A DNA stretch of 40,651 nucleotides, taken from contig JAPKBL010000038.1 in assembly GCA_028823415.1 (NCBI GenBank), positions 1 through 40,651 on the forward strand, read 5' to 3'. The first letter of the stretch is position 1, and every line of letters starts with the position of its first letter. The translations under genes were made by a program, and so were the position numbers. The stretch comes from Mariniblastus sp. (GTDB taxonomy: Bacteria > Planctomycetota > Planctomycetia > Pirellulales > Pirellulaceae). Under the pieces are notes generated by a model, which saw only the letters and a program-made list of their open reading frames with translations, made no database searches and was not told the DNA's origin. Positions 28,749 to 38,007 of the stretch are shown here, piece after piece.

Positions 28749-29774
28749 TCAACCGCCGATTTGGTACATCGCTCTATCTGGTCGAACAAATCGACCGGTA
28801 TCCGAACCGTGGCCGAGTTTTTTGTGCCGGATTCCTTCGCGAATCAGCAGTTCAATTTGTTCAACCGATCCGTTTGACCGAATCAACTGCTTTAGATCCC
28901 ATTCCTCAGTTGAAAAAAGGCAATTACGCAATTTTCCTTCCGCGGTGATCCTCATCCGATCGCACGAACTACAAAAAGGTTCAGTGACTGAATCTATAAA
29001 ACCAATCTGAGGCCCGTCCCCTCGCAATTGGAAATCTACCGAAGGCTGACTAGATCGCGCACGGACGACTGGTGATAGCGTTCCAAATTCTTCCTCGATA
29101 ATTTTCCGCATCATCGCGCCAGTGAAAACTTGTTGGTCCTGCCACGCCTTGTCCCCATCCAGAGGCATGAATTCAATGAACCTTAGGTGAAGCCCTTTTT
29201 GTTGCGCCCACGAAACTAGAGGAATGACCTCGGTCTCAGATATCCCTCTAACGGATACCGCGTTAATTCGAATGTTATCAAATCCAGCCAAAATTGCTGC
29301 GTCGATTCCGGCGAACACTTTGTCCAACGCGTCTCTTCTTGTGATCTCCTTAAACTTAACGGGATCAATGGAATCAAGGCTTACATTGATTCTGTCTAAA
29401 CCGCTGTCCTTTAACTTTTGCGCCTGGTCAGAAAGCAAAATGCCATTGGTTGTAAGCGCGATTTCATCGATTCCGGACACGGATTTGAGCTGGCTTACAA
29501 GATTCCAAATTTCCGATCTTACCAAGGGTTCACCACCGGTAATTCGGACTCGATTTACCCCGTGACAAGCTAAAATTTCAACAACCTGTCGAATCTCCTC
29601 GAAACTCAAAATACTGTTTTGCGGAAGAAATTTAACATTCTCTGGCATGCAGTAAAAGCAACGAATATTACACCGATCAGTAACGCTGATTCGCAAACTT
29701 CGGTGCTCTCGCCCGTATGAATCGACGATGGGATCGATTCGCGAAGCTAGTTTTTGCTTGGAGGTTTGATCCAT
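28749..29774 (-). CDS. moaA: GTP 3',8-cyclase (molybdenum cofactor biosynthesis A)
   Basis: This radical-SAM enzyme makes (8S)-3',8-cyclo-7,8-dihydroguanosine triphosphate from GTP, the first step of molybdopterin synthesis. The N-terminal cluster motif Cys35-x3-Cys39-x2-Cys42 (DRCNIRCFYCMP) and the C-terminal cluster Cys268-x2-Cys271-x13-Cys285 (FCSSCDRMRITAEGKLRNC) are both intact. RITGGEPLVR and the C-terminal Gly-Gly (YQIGG) are characteristic. At 341 residues it is normal. It starts three bases after the stop of moaE and is the last gene of the unit. The partner MoaC is not in the window. Confidence 0.95.
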   Translation of the reverse strand: MDQTSKQKLASRIDPIVDSYGREHRSLRISVTDRCNIRCFYCMPENVKFLPQNSILSFEEIRQVVEILACHGVNRVRITGGEPLVRSEIWNLVSQLKSVSGIDEIALTTNGILLSDQAQKLKDSGLDRINVSLDSIDPVKFKEITRRDALDKVFAGIDAAILAGFDNIRINAVSVRGISETEVIPLVSWAQQKGLHLRFIEFMPLDGDKAWQDQQVFTGAMMRKIIEEEFGTLSPVVRARSSQPSVDFQLRGDGPQIGFIDSVTEPFCSSCDRMRITAEGKLRNCLFSTEEWDLKQLIRSNGSVEQIELLIREGIRHKKLGHGSDTGRFVRPDRAMYQIGG

Positions 29775-29777
29775 GAC

Positions 29778-30239
29778 TTAAGACCCCTCCTGCGGGTTAT
29801 CGAAGTTGATCGGAATAGGTCTGACCGTTCCGCTTGGATGCACCCACTCAGTTTCCCCGGATGCCCAGAGCTCTTTTTTCCAGATTGGAACCTGAATTTT
29901 CAATTCATCGACAAGCCATGCCGCCGCTTCGAAACTTGCCTTCCGATGTGCGGTACTGACCGCTACAGCAATACTTGACTCACCAAGTCCCACGATGCCA
30001 ATTCGGTGCACAACGGAACATCGCGTGATTTCCCACTTCGTACTAGCCAAATCGATTAGCTGTTGAATTTTCTCAACCGCCATCGTTTGGTAACACTCAT
30101 ATTCAAGGCGTACGGTTTCTTTATCGCCGGTAAATTGGCGAGTCGATCCGACAAACAAAACACTTGCACCGGCTAGGTCCGACTTAACCGATTCCAAGAC
30201 TTTTAATGTGTCAATTGACTCATTAGTAATTGAAATCAT
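29778..30239 (-). CDS. moaE: Molybdopterin synthase catalytic subunit
   Basis: MoaE with MoaD forms molybdopterin synthase, which inserts sulfur into precursor Z to make molybdopterin. Family segments are visible: GSTRQFTGDKETVRLEYECYQ near the N terminus, VVHRIGIVGLGESSIAVAVS, HRKASFEAAAWLVDELK and PIWKKELWASGETEW with the catalytic lysines. At 153 residues it is normal length. It lies 87 bases after moaD and abuts moaA (three-base gap). Confidence 0.93.
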   Translation of the reverse strand: MISITNESIDTLKVLESVKSDLAGASVLFVGSTRQFTGDKETVRLEYECYQTMAVEKIQQLIDLASTKWEITRCSVVHRIGIVGLGESSIAVAVSTAHRKASFEAAAWLVDELKIQVPIWKKELWASGETEWVHPSGTVRPIPINFDNPQEGS

Positions 30240-30326
30240 CTAAACAACAGTCCTGTTGGCAACGGAGAAGTAAAAAGGAAACGTCGACTGGATTTAAAAA
30301 ATGCGTTAATTAGAAACATAAAAAAG

Positions 30327-30572
30327 TTAGCCGCCACTGACGGGCGGAATCAGCGCAATTTCATCGTGCTCACATATCACGTTATCATCAGTCGCAAATT
30401 CTCGATTCAAGGAAACTGCCGAGCGCAAAATTAAATCCTTTAATTTCGGATATTCACCCGAGATTTTTATTTTCAGTTCGCCGACTTGGATTCCATCATC
30501 GACTTCCATTTCAATTTCCCCTCGATCACTAAGTTCTCGAGCCGCAGCAAACAATTTAATTTGAATTTTCAT
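30327..30572 (-). CDS. moaD: Molybdopterin synthase sulfur carrier subunit
   Basis: The 81-residue ubiquitin-like protein carries the thiocarboxylate for molybdopterin synthase. The N-terminal strand MKIQIKLFAAARELSD and the C-terminal double glycine (IALIPPVSGG) that is adenylated and thiolated are clear. The start overlaps the end of the upstream FAD oxidase by four bases (ATGA, 30569-30572), which implies translational coupling. moaE follows 87 bases downstream. Confidence 0.93.
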   Translation of the reverse strand: MKIQIKLFAAARELSDRGEIEMEVDDGIQVGELKIKISGEYPKLKDLILRSAVSLNREFATDDNVICEHDEIALIPPVSGG

Positions 30573-33500
30573 GATATGACCAAATCGCCACTGCGCCGAC
30601 TGAGTAAATTGTTCAACTCTGGCATCAAGCCGTAGGCCAAGGCAAGAATCTTAATCGGATGAACGGTCGGCTTGGTTGTTCCCTGTTCCATTTGTATTTT
30701 ACAGGTACTGCACTCGGTCGTACCTGCGATGATGTGAGTACTCCGCATCGCATTGATTAGCGCAAAACCAATTTTCAAACTATTTAGGTAATTCTTCTTT
30801 TTGAGTCCGTAAGTTCCAGCCATTCCACTGCACCCTTTTTCCAGCAACTCGACTTGAAGGCCGGGAATCAATCGGAGTAGCTTCATCGAGGGCACTTCAT
30901 TGCCTAAGGCGCGCTGGTGACAAGGCAAATGATAACCTATGGACGCATTAATTGGCTTGAAATCAAGTTCCAGATCACCTGATGTATGCAAATCTAACAA
31001 AAACGATGTCGCATCCATAGTGTTTTCAGCAACCAAAACTGCGTCTTGATCATCAAGCAAGCTTAAATACTCATGTTTTAACGCCAGAGCGGCTGACGGT
31101 TCGGTGGTCACAATTTGGTATCCCTGCCGGACCCATTCAGACAATAATTCAACATTCTTCTGGGCAAGTTTTTTTGCCCGAATCACCGCTCCATCGGAAA
31201 TCAATGACATGCCTGATACATTTTGCCCGCCAGGAACGACGACATCAATCCCATTGTGTTTCAATACCTTGACAAACGCTTTTCCCAGTTCGACATCATT
31301 CCAGTTAACGTAGGCATCGACAAAGTAAACAATTTTTCGTGACTGTTGAGTCGAAGGTCGATTTAATTTTTGTCGATTTGCCCATCGATGAAAACTCGAT
31401 CTCGAAAATAACGGCAACTTTCGACCTTGGGCTATTCCGATAGATTTTTCCAGAAACCACCGCGACGTTCTGTTTTGGAGAAGGCGATTGGTAAACGAAG
31501 GCATTTGACCTGCGATTTCATAAAGCCAATCGAGTCGCATCAGTAGCCAATCTGAAATTTTCATGCCATTGGCGGCAAAGTATTGCGCCTTCGCTTCGAC
31601 CATTAGCTTTGGAATATCAACACCGGCGGGGCACTCGAAACGGCACTGGTGACAATTAATACAAAGATCCGCAGTATCCTTAAATTCATCGGTCGCCATT
31701 AATTTCGCATCCAGCCGTCCAGTCAGGACGCCCCGCATCAAATTTGCCTTGGCCCGTGGAGAACTCTCTTCACGCGGAGCGAGTCGGAAAACTGGACACA
31801 TCCTTTCGGCAGGCGCACCCGATCGGCAGCGGCCGCAACCGTTGCAATTCCTTGCGGCGAGGGCGATCTGTGGTAACTGCCAATTTAGTTCAGGCTCTAA
31901 AATGGGCAGGGCGACGGAGTTGCCGGGCGAAAGTTTCTTCTGCTTGCGAATCCAGCCGCGCCGGCTTGATTTTTCTTCAGCAGACTCTTTTTCTTCCAAT
32001 GTTTCTGAAGCATCCCGAGGGGTTTGCTCTTTTGCGTTGCCCAGAAAATCCGAACTGACGGCCACGGGGCGGATGTTGTCACCCAAGCCAGAAAACGGAT
32101 GCCCTACAATCTTTCCAGGATTGAGAATGTTGCCCGGATCAAAAATCCGTTTTACGTCAGAAAAAACATTATAGAGCGAGCCATACTGTCGCCTGAGAAA
32201 CCAGGTTCGACTTAACCCATCCCCATGCATCCCACTTACAGTTCCGTTGTTCTCCAAGACTTGTTCAAAAAGTTGATTGGCAAGCCGATGCATCCTCGCA
32301 ATTTCATTATTGTCGGAGAGACTCATGAACGGGCGTATGTGAATAGTGCCTTGCGGCGCGTGGCAAAAAATCGAAGCTGTGACTTCGTTGTCGTTCAATA
32401 TTTTATGGACGGTCGTAAGAAAGGCCGGAATCTTTGAGGGATGAATTGCAATGTCCTCTACAAACGGGAGCGCCCGCTTGTCTCCCTTCAACCGGTACAA
32501 TGTGGGGACCACGCGGCGAACAATTCTCCACAAAAGATCCCGTTGATCCTGCTGAGTTGCTAACCTCACCTCATAGGCAAGTTTCTTGCGGCGTTGAATT
32601 CGAGTGACCAAATGGTCAAGCTTGGATCTCAATGACGACTCGTCGGAAGCTTGGTATTCAACAAGCAGCATCGCTTCAGCATCCGCGGGGAGAAGTCGTT
32701 GAAACTCCGAGTTCGTCTCGCGGGCGAGCGATAAAAGCCGACGATCGAGCAGATCACAGGCAGATATACCCATTTTATTGATTTCTACCGCCGCAGACGC
32801 CGCAGACTCAAGGCGGTGGAAAAAGAGTAGTGCAACCCCGCGATGACGGGGAATTGGCTCCGTTTTTAGCGTTGCTTCGGTGATGATACCGAGCGTGCCT
32901 TCACTCCCGACTAGTAAACGAGTCAGATCTGTATGCCCGTTCTGCTGGACATCGAAAAGATTGTAACCCGCTTGATTTTGCATTACCTGCGGGCGTTGTT
33001 CGGCGATCAACTCTTCGTTTGAACTGATGACTCGCCGCACTCGTCCTGCCAATAACTGTGCGCGGAGACTTGGAAATGTTTTTGAAATTGTTGCGTTTTC
33101 TCGGGAGTCAAATTCGACGACTTCGCCAGTCGAAAGCACCATTTGCAACCGCATGATCGTTTCGCGGGGCGCACCATATCTTACCCAGTGGCTGCCAGAA
33201 GTGTTCATCGCCAACGTGCCGCCAACTGTCGTTACATTTCGCGTTGCAGGATCAGGCCCGAACAACTGGCCATGGGCTTTTAAGTGTCGGTTCAAATCAC
33301 CGATGACCACGCCTGGCTGGACGGTCACTGTATCTTTTCCAACTGCCTGAATCTGCCGCATTGAAAAGGAAAAATCGAGGATTAACCCTTTGCCGACACA
33401 CGCTCCGGCGACGTTGCTACCTGCCCCCCGAGGTATGAGCGATATCTGATTTTCAGCAGCATACTGAACACAGGCCACGACATCGGCGGTACTGGCCGGC

Positions 33501-33637
33501 CGCACAACACCCAAGGGTGGGATTTCATAGATACTCGCATCACTAGCATACATTTGAAGAAAAGTTGCATCGCAATGCACTTCGCCTTCAATTAAACCAC
33601 TTAAATCGGCTTGTATTCTCGCGCGTTCAGGATCCAT
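30569..33637 (-). CDS. FAD-linked and (Fe-S)-binding oxidoreductase (GlcD/DLD-like fusion)
   Basis: This 1022-residue protein fuses a FAD-dependent 2-hydroxyacid dehydrogenase with iron-sulfur and CCG domains, as in the large 'FAD-binding and (Fe-S)-binding domain' family (D-lactate, glycolate or D-2-hydroxyglutarate type). The PCMH FAD domain (about 35-270) has PRGAGSNVAG at 69-78 and GGTLAMNTSGSHWVRYGAP. The FAD_oxidase_C domain ends near IFDPGNILNPGKIVG (about 510-525). A linker leads to two Fe-S motifs: Cys598, 601, 604, 614 and Cys659, 662, 665, 669. The C-terminal part (about 770-1000) contains two CCG motifs (GYHLPCHQRA, EKGCSGMAG) and TECSTCKIQ. The substrate cannot be told. It is unusual as the first gene of a moaD-moaE-moaA operon, since the protein itself needs no molybdenum. 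Confidence 0.9.
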   Translation of the reverse strand: MDPERARIQADLSGLIEGEVHCDATFLQMYASDASIYEIPPLGVVRPASTADVVACVQYAAENQISLIPRGAGSNVAGACVGKGLILDFSFSMRQIQAVGKDTVTVQPGVVIGDLNRHLKAHGQLFGPDPATRNVTTVGGTLAMNTSGSHWVRYGAPRETIMRLQMVLSTGEVVEFDSRENATISKTFPSLRAQLLAGRVRRVISSNEELIAEQRPQVMQNQAGYNLFDVQQNGHTDLTRLLVGSEGTLGIITEATLKTEPIPRHRGVALLFFHRLESAASAAVEINKMGISACDLLDRRLLSLARETNSEFQRLLPADAEAMLLVEYQASDESSLRSKLDHLVTRIQRRKKLAYEVRLATQQDQRDLLWRIVRRVVPTLYRLKGDKRALPFVEDIAIHPSKIPAFLTTVHKILNDNEVTASIFCHAPQGTIHIRPFMSLSDNNEIARMHRLANQLFEQVLENNGTVSGMHGDGLSRTWFLRRQYGSLYNVFSDVKRIFDPGNILNPGKIVGHPFSGLGDNIRPVAVSSDFLGNAKEQTPRDASETLEEKESAEEKSSRRGWIRKQKKLSPGNSVALPILEPELNWQLPQIALAARNCNGCGRCRSGAPAERMCPVFRLAPREESSPRAKANLMRGVLTGRLDAKLMATDEFKDTADLCINCHQCRFECPAGVDIPKLMVEAKAQYFAANGMKISDWLLMRLDWLYEIAGQMPSFTNRLLQNRTSRWFLEKSIGIAQGRKLPLFSRSSFHRWANRQKLNRPSTQQSRKIVYFVDAYVNWNDVELGKAFVKVLKHNGIDVVVPGGQNVSGMSLISDGAVIRAKKLAQKNVELLSEWVRQGYQIVTTEPSAALALKHEYLSLLDDQDAVLVAENTMDATSFLLDLHTSGDLELDFKPINASIGYHLPCHQRALGNEVPSMKLLRLIPGLQVELLEKGCSGMAGTYGLKKKNYLNSLKIGFALINAMRSTHIIAGTTECSTCKIQMEQGTTKPTVHPIKILALAYGLMPELNNLLSRRSGDLVIS

Positions 33638-33891
33638 TAACGTCGATCGTTTGACTAGCTTAAAAAAACCACTACCAAATCACCAACGGTACTGAAAAAG
33701 AACTGCTCGTTGGAAGCATCAAATTATCACAGTTCGATCGGAGCAACGCCGCGACCTTTCGCGTATGATAGCGACGTTTCCTAGTTTATCCTATCGCCTT
33801 CTTAAAGAACGGGCGATGGGCGAATTTGTCCCAGAAACTCTGAGAAATATTATTTAAGTTGTGCTAATTGCGGAAACTTTGGAAATCGACC

Positions 33892-34398
33892 ATGAAACAG
33901 TTACAAATCATGCGGCACGCAAAGTCATCCTGGGCAGTGGGTGGCATGCCTGATTTCGAACGCCCCTTAAACAAACGGGGAAAACGAGTCGTTCCGGAAA
34001 TGGCCAGATTCCTCGCGGATCGGCAATGCACGCCGGACTTAATCATATCCTCTCCTGCGGCTCGGGCTGCCGCCACCGCAAACATCCTGAGCCAATCTAT
34101 GGGAGGAGCCGATTCAATTCCAATTCGATTTGAGCCTTTGTTTTATCACGCCCCCGCGCGAGAATACTTAAACGCTATTGCCGGCTTTGACCAACCTGAA
34201 GTTTCGCGATTAATGTTGGTCGGGCACAACCCAGGACTCGAGGATCTGGTTGAATCGCTTTCCGGTCGATGGGAAATTCTACCGACGGCAACCGTTGTGC
34301 AGTTCCAGTTTGATGCTGCCAGTTGGAAAGAGATTTGCCCCGCCTTCTCATGTCAAATCCAAGACGTTTGGAGACCCAAGGAAATCGGAATTGATTGA
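33892..34398 (+). CDS. sixA: Phosphohistidine phosphatase SixA-like
   Basis: The 168-residue protein is a histidine phosphatase superfamily member. LQIMRHAKSSW has the catalytic Arg8-His9, FERPLNKRGK follows, IISSPAARAAATA carries the second Arg and LMLVGHNPGLEDLVE the second His112. SixA removes phosphate from phosphohistidine (HPt domains, PTS). I chose ATG 33892 rather than the longer TTG 33868, as the RHG motif then starts at the usual distance. The stop is TGA. It stands apart on the plus strand, 21 bases from the convergent helical gene. Confidence 0.88.
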   Translation: MKQLQIMRHAKSSWAVGGMPDFERPLNKRGKRVVPEMARFLADRQCTPDLIISSPAARAAATANILSQSMGGADSIPIRFEPLFYHAPAREYLNAIAGFDQPEVSRLMLVGHNPGLEDLVESLSGRWEILPTATVVQFQFDAASWKEICPAFSCQIQDVWRPKEIGID

Positions 34399-34418
34399 CC
34401 CGCCCATGTTTTAAGCCA

Positions 34419-34883
34419 CTATATATCGAGGTCCCGGAACTCTCGGCGATAGTCATGCTGAAGATCCTCGTGATATCCCTCGATCAATTTTCGGATTTTC
34501 TTCAACTGAGCGGCGTACATATTGAACATAATCTTGCGGTCACGAAATGGCGTCTCGCTGGACATCAACGACCGACAAAAGTGAACACGGACAGTCAGTT
34601 CCGTCTCTTTTGAACTGGAAAACCTCAAACACTTTTCCATTACACGAATGGTTTTTCTGAGTGTTTTTTTGTGCATGTTGGGATTTAATCGAAATTGTTC
34701 GTCAATTTCATCGCACAAATAACGCGCATAGGCTTGCTCGTTATCAGACAGAAAAAGAACATAGGTCAGAAGTTCTTTATTGTCTTTTTTGAATCGTGCC
34801 AACTGCAATACGATCTCGAGCAACTCGCCCTGATCGAGTTTGACCAATTGCTTTTTTATTTCCGCGATGGACGCCGCTTTCAT
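34419..34883 (-). CDS. Helical protein of unknown function
   Basis: The 154-residue protein has no signal or membrane segment and is almost entirely alpha-helical and highly charged: MKAASIAEIKKQLVKLDQGELLEIVLQLAR at the start, then DNKELLTYVLFLSDNEQAY, KKTLRKTIRVMEKC and AAQLKKIRKLIEGYHEDLQ. I recognise no family with certainty. It lies 45 bases after the SET-domain gene on the same strand and may be cotranscribed with it. The ATG lacks a good Shine-Dalgarno sequence. Confidence 0.6.
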   Translation of the reverse strand: MKAASIAEIKKQLVKLDQGELLEIVLQLARFKKDNKELLTYVLFLSDNEQAYARYLCDEIDEQFRLNPNMHKKTLRKTIRVMEKCLRFSSSKETELTVRVHFCRSLMSSETPFRDRKIMFNMYAAQLKKIRKLIEGYHEDLQHDYRREFRDLDI

Positions 34884-34928
34884 GGAATCCTCCTCGACCG
34901 AATTAACCTGCGAATTGGATGCACGACT

Positions 34929-35387
34929 CTACGCCGAACTCTTTAGGTTTCCAATCTCGTCTATTGAGACAATATATCCGCGGCAGTTTTTAGAGCCGCA
35001 TTCACAATTAATCGCAAAATCGGCAGGCCAGTTGTAATCAATCGTTAGCTCCTCGCCTGGCGAGATATTTCGTAAGGCCGACAGATACAAACCCCCAAGA
35101 CTCCCCTCCTCAACGGATTCGGGATCACCTTTCCAGTCAGACGCCGTCATCCAGTCAAATTCGCAATTGCAATCGCAACTGTGATTCAAAAAACGAAATG
35201 GCGCTCGAGGTTCAAGTTGAAAACCCTCGGCAGCTTGAAAGGTATATTCAGTCTCAAGTCGCTCATCTTGAAATAAATCGCCCTTGATCTGTCCAATCAC
35301 CGCTGTTGCAGGGAATGCAATCGAGGCAAATACTCCGCTTCCAGAAATCCCCTTGTCAACCCTGACCGCGTCACGTTCCGAGTTCAT
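34929..35387 (-). CDS. SET-domain protein methyltransferase-like
   Basis: The 152-residue protein (from ATG 35387; the TTG two codons upstream is the longest option) is a compact SET domain. VDKGISGSGVFASIAFPATA is the N-terminal SET strand. RFLNHSCDCNCEF contains the conserved NHSC motif (about 68-71 from this start), and GEELTIDYNW carries the catalytic Tyr. A post-SET-type zinc motif Cys-x-Cys-x4-Cys closes the domain (INCECGSKNCRGYI). SET enzymes transfer methyl from SAM to lysine in proteins, which is common in eukaryotes but sparse in bacteria; the target here is unknown. It appears complete. It is followed on the strand by the helical unknown. Confidence 0.85.
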   Translation of the reverse strand: MNSERDAVRVDKGISGSGVFASIAFPATAVIGQIKGDLFQDERLETEYTFQAAEGFQLEPRAPFRFLNHSCDCNCEFDWMTASDWKGDPESVEEGSLGGLYLSALRNISPGEELTIDYNWPADFAINCECGSKNCRGYIVSIDEIGNLKSSA

Positions 35388-35532
35388 ATTCAAAACTAGT
35401 TATCCGTAAAAAAAATGTCGCCAATGTGCGTAAACAAACCGCTTAATAGGTCAGAGATTTAAACTTTGTATCTTGATCGGCATCTCCCCAATAATTGAGG
35501 TATTCATACCCCTCAAACTAACAAGCCGACGC

Positions 35533-37395
35533 CTATTTAAAAACCGGTTCGGCGTAGACTTCTCTGACTTTCCGAATTCTCATTTTCGCCGCACTTACCT
35601 GGATCTCAATTGGTTTTTGGCCGCGAATGACCTTGATTTTCAAAGATTGACCGCGAGAGCGTGCGATTAGGCCTGCCCAATCGCCTTCCGAGGTGACTTC
35701 TGCGCCCTCCACCCTATCAATAATATCTCCTTCCAGAAGGTTAGTTTTTCCGTTTCCGATTGCCTCTCTTCCAGAATTAACGACAACTAAATGGCTTGAG
35801 AGCTTGGCAAAATAATTGTCCTCATCCAATTGCCCTTTTGCCAATTCCTGCTGGTATCGCGAGGGATCTTTACCGTCGCGAATCGCCTTTTGCCTAAGGA
35901 CCTCCTTCACCGCACGATAACAATTGATTAACCCATGGCCCGTACTCGAGTCGAAACCGGGCGAGCCGATGTCCGAAGCAGTCGAGGTTATAATTTCACG
36001 AATTCGCCAAGGATGTAATTCTGGGTCGGCTGATCGCATCAAGGCAATCGAACCGCAAAACATTGGCCCGGCAAAGGAATTTCCGTTGATGGCCGATTCA
36101 CGGACAGTTCCGTCGATAAAAAACACGGGCAGCTGGTGATTGAATGCGCATACTTCGGGTTTTTGCACCTCTCCCTCGTCGTAATGTTCGGTTTTCCATA
36201 AAACCGGTCCTGTGCTCGAGAAACTAGTTTTTGAAAGGTTCCTGTGTACGCCAGCCGCCGCGAATACGACCTCGGGAATATCCTCAGGTGTGCGCATCTG
36301 AAGCGGTGTTTTGACAGTTTTTGCAAAATTACCGGCACCAGATACGAAACAGATTCCACAAATCGCACCGTGCTCAAGAATTTTACGCCAGTGACTTCGG
36401 TATTCGCCCAAACCAGGAATCGAGAAACTCATGCTGTAAGTATCGGCCGCGTTTTCTATCGCCCACTCGACACTCGACTCTATTTCACCGCTCGAAATCA
36501 CCCCCGCCCACTCACCAGAAGGCGCCAAACCAAATTCATACCCAAAATCCGGTGAGCCTCTTCCACATACAATTGCCGCGCACATCACACCGTGCAAATC
36601 ACGAGTCGATGAACTCTCTGGGCGAATACAAAGATTGGTCGTACCGTTATTAAAATTGAATCCAACAATCGGAGATTTGGATTTATCCATTGGCGGTGAT
36701 TTTGAAAAATGAAAATCGTGAATGATATTTAAGGTTCCCTTTCCCGAAACACCAAATTCACTCCAAACCTTGTCTGCTTTTAAGGCGCGGGTATACCAAG
36801 GATGAAGCCAGCGCTCGGGGTCAAATGAAAAATCCGAGTTATTCCTGCGGTCTTCTACGGTCGACAGCTCTCCATCCCCTTTTTTCGTGTTGGTCTTCCC
36901 AACGACGAAAATCTTACTAACTCCGGGAATTCGTTTAAATCTTTCAATCGCCGAGAGACGGGTCGTTGCGCTGAATCCGTTAACGATCCAATGTCGACGA
37001 AAGTCAGTCAAAAGACCGTTTTTCCGCAGATCATCCAATGATTCCTTTGCTAACAAAAATGATTTTTCGGATTCTTGTTTCAGCGACCGCACGCTACGCG
37101 CCCGCAAATCCGATCTCGGTATTGAATCAAATTCAGCAATCCGCCTTCTATAGGAGTCGCCCTCTCCAAGGAGCTGCCGATTAAACCATATTTTGACCGT
37201 CACCTCAGCATTGGGCCCCAATCGAGATAAAGATTTAGGTATTCCCGATATCCAGATATCGCCTTGGATCGACTCAAATTGAATGGTCTGGCCAAGCGGC
37301 TGTGCTTGGGCTATCTCAACGCAGTGCAAGAATGCCGCTACAGCCATCAAACAAATTACTAACTTGAGGCCAATCGGAACTGATCGCGTTGCCAT
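35533..37395 (-). CDS. Exported S8 (subtilisin-like) serine protease with C-terminal PDZ-like domain
   Basis: The protein is 620 residues from ATG 37395. A signal peptide (MATRSVPIGLKLVICLMAVAA, cleavage near AQAQ) precedes an N-terminal prodomain-like region. The S8 catalytic triad is Asp227 (NIIHDFHFS), His268 (TRDLHGVMCAAIV) and Ser440 (GNSFAGPM). The C-terminal part (about 530-620) reads as a PDZ domain (LLEGDIIDRVEGAEV, GQSLKIKVIRGQKP). The frame stays open further upstream to 37590, but that would run to the edge of the rRNA terminator and delay the signal peptide, so I reject it. It is the first protein gene after the rRNA operon terminator. Confidence 0.87.
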   Translation of the reverse strand: MATRSVPIGLKLVICLMAVAAFLHCVEIAQAQPLGQTIQFESIQGDIWISGIPKSLSRLGPNAEVTVKIWFNRQLLGEGDSYRRRIAEFDSIPRSDLRARSVRSLKQESEKSFLLAKESLDDLRKNGLLTDFRRHWIVNGFSATTRLSAIERFKRIPGVSKIFVVGKTNTKKGDGELSTVEDRRNNSDFSFDPERWLHPWYTRALKADKVWSEFGVSGKGTLNIIHDFHFSKSPPMDKSKSPIVGFNFNNGTTNLCIRPESSSTRDLHGVMCAAIVCGRGSPDFGYEFGLAPSGEWAGVISSGEIESSVEWAIENAADTYSMSFSIPGLGEYRSHWRKILEHGAICGICFVSGAGNFAKTVKTPLQMRTPEDIPEVVFAAAGVHRNLSKTSFSSTGPVLWKTEHYDEGEVQKPEVCAFNHQLPVFFIDGTVRESAINGNSFAGPMFCGSIALMRSADPELHPWRIREIITSTASDIGSPGFDSSTGHGLINCYRAVKEVLRQKAIRDGKDPSRYQQELAKGQLDEDNYFAKLSSHLVVVNSGREAIGNGKTNLLEGDIIDRVEGAEVTSEGDWAGLIARSRGQSLKIKVIRGQKPIEIQVSAAKMRIRKVREVYAEPVFK

Positions 37396-37590
37396 CCAAA
37401 CTCCCGTGTATGAATCACCAACTAAAGTTTTAATCCTAGTCATTGGTTTGTAGGTAAGCAATTTCGAAAATAACTTTCGACCGAGCCCGTATCGAAAACT
37501 CAGATTGCGAAAAATTCTGATCCTAAATCGCATCTCAGAATATGGGCTTTGAGGAGGCCCGCAATTCAACAAACACTTCGGCGAAGACAT

Positions 37591-37626
37591 AAAAAAAGCC
37601 CGTTCACGTTTTCACGTGAACGGGCT
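37591..37626 (-). terminator. Rho-independent terminator of the rRNA operon
   Basis: On the minus strand a 13-bp stem (37614-37626 paired with 37597-37609, four-base loop) is followed by seven T (37591-37597). It ends about 10 bases after the 5S gene, the expected place for the rRNA transcript to stop. Confidence 0.95.
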
Positions 37627-37635
37627 CATAATAGA

Positions 37636-37742
<107 letters not shown>

Positions 37743-38007
37743 AGAGACCACATCGGCTTATTCACCCGATGTGGCCTGATCCTGACAAAGATCATGTCTT
37801 TTTGGTTGTGTTTTATAGATGGCTAGTGTCGTGGGTCAATGTTGACCCAGATTTGCATGAGGATGGCGGCTGCCAACTCATACGGGCCACGTTGACCCTT
37901 GACGCCTTAAATAGCGTCGGCAGGAAATTCCTACCTTCAAATGACCTAAACTGGTATCAGTTTTTGATTGGTATAAACCCAACCGAAAATGAGAGACCTG
38001 GATATAT
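37743..38007 (-). other. 23S-5S internal transcribed spacer
   Basis: This 265-nt spacer has no ORF or tRNA. It contains two clear inverted repeats: CCACATCGG ... CCGATGTGG (37748-37774) directly upstream of 5S, and GGGTCAA-TG-TTGACCC (37833-37848). These are probably RNA-processing stems of the rRNA precursor. Confidence 0.6.
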
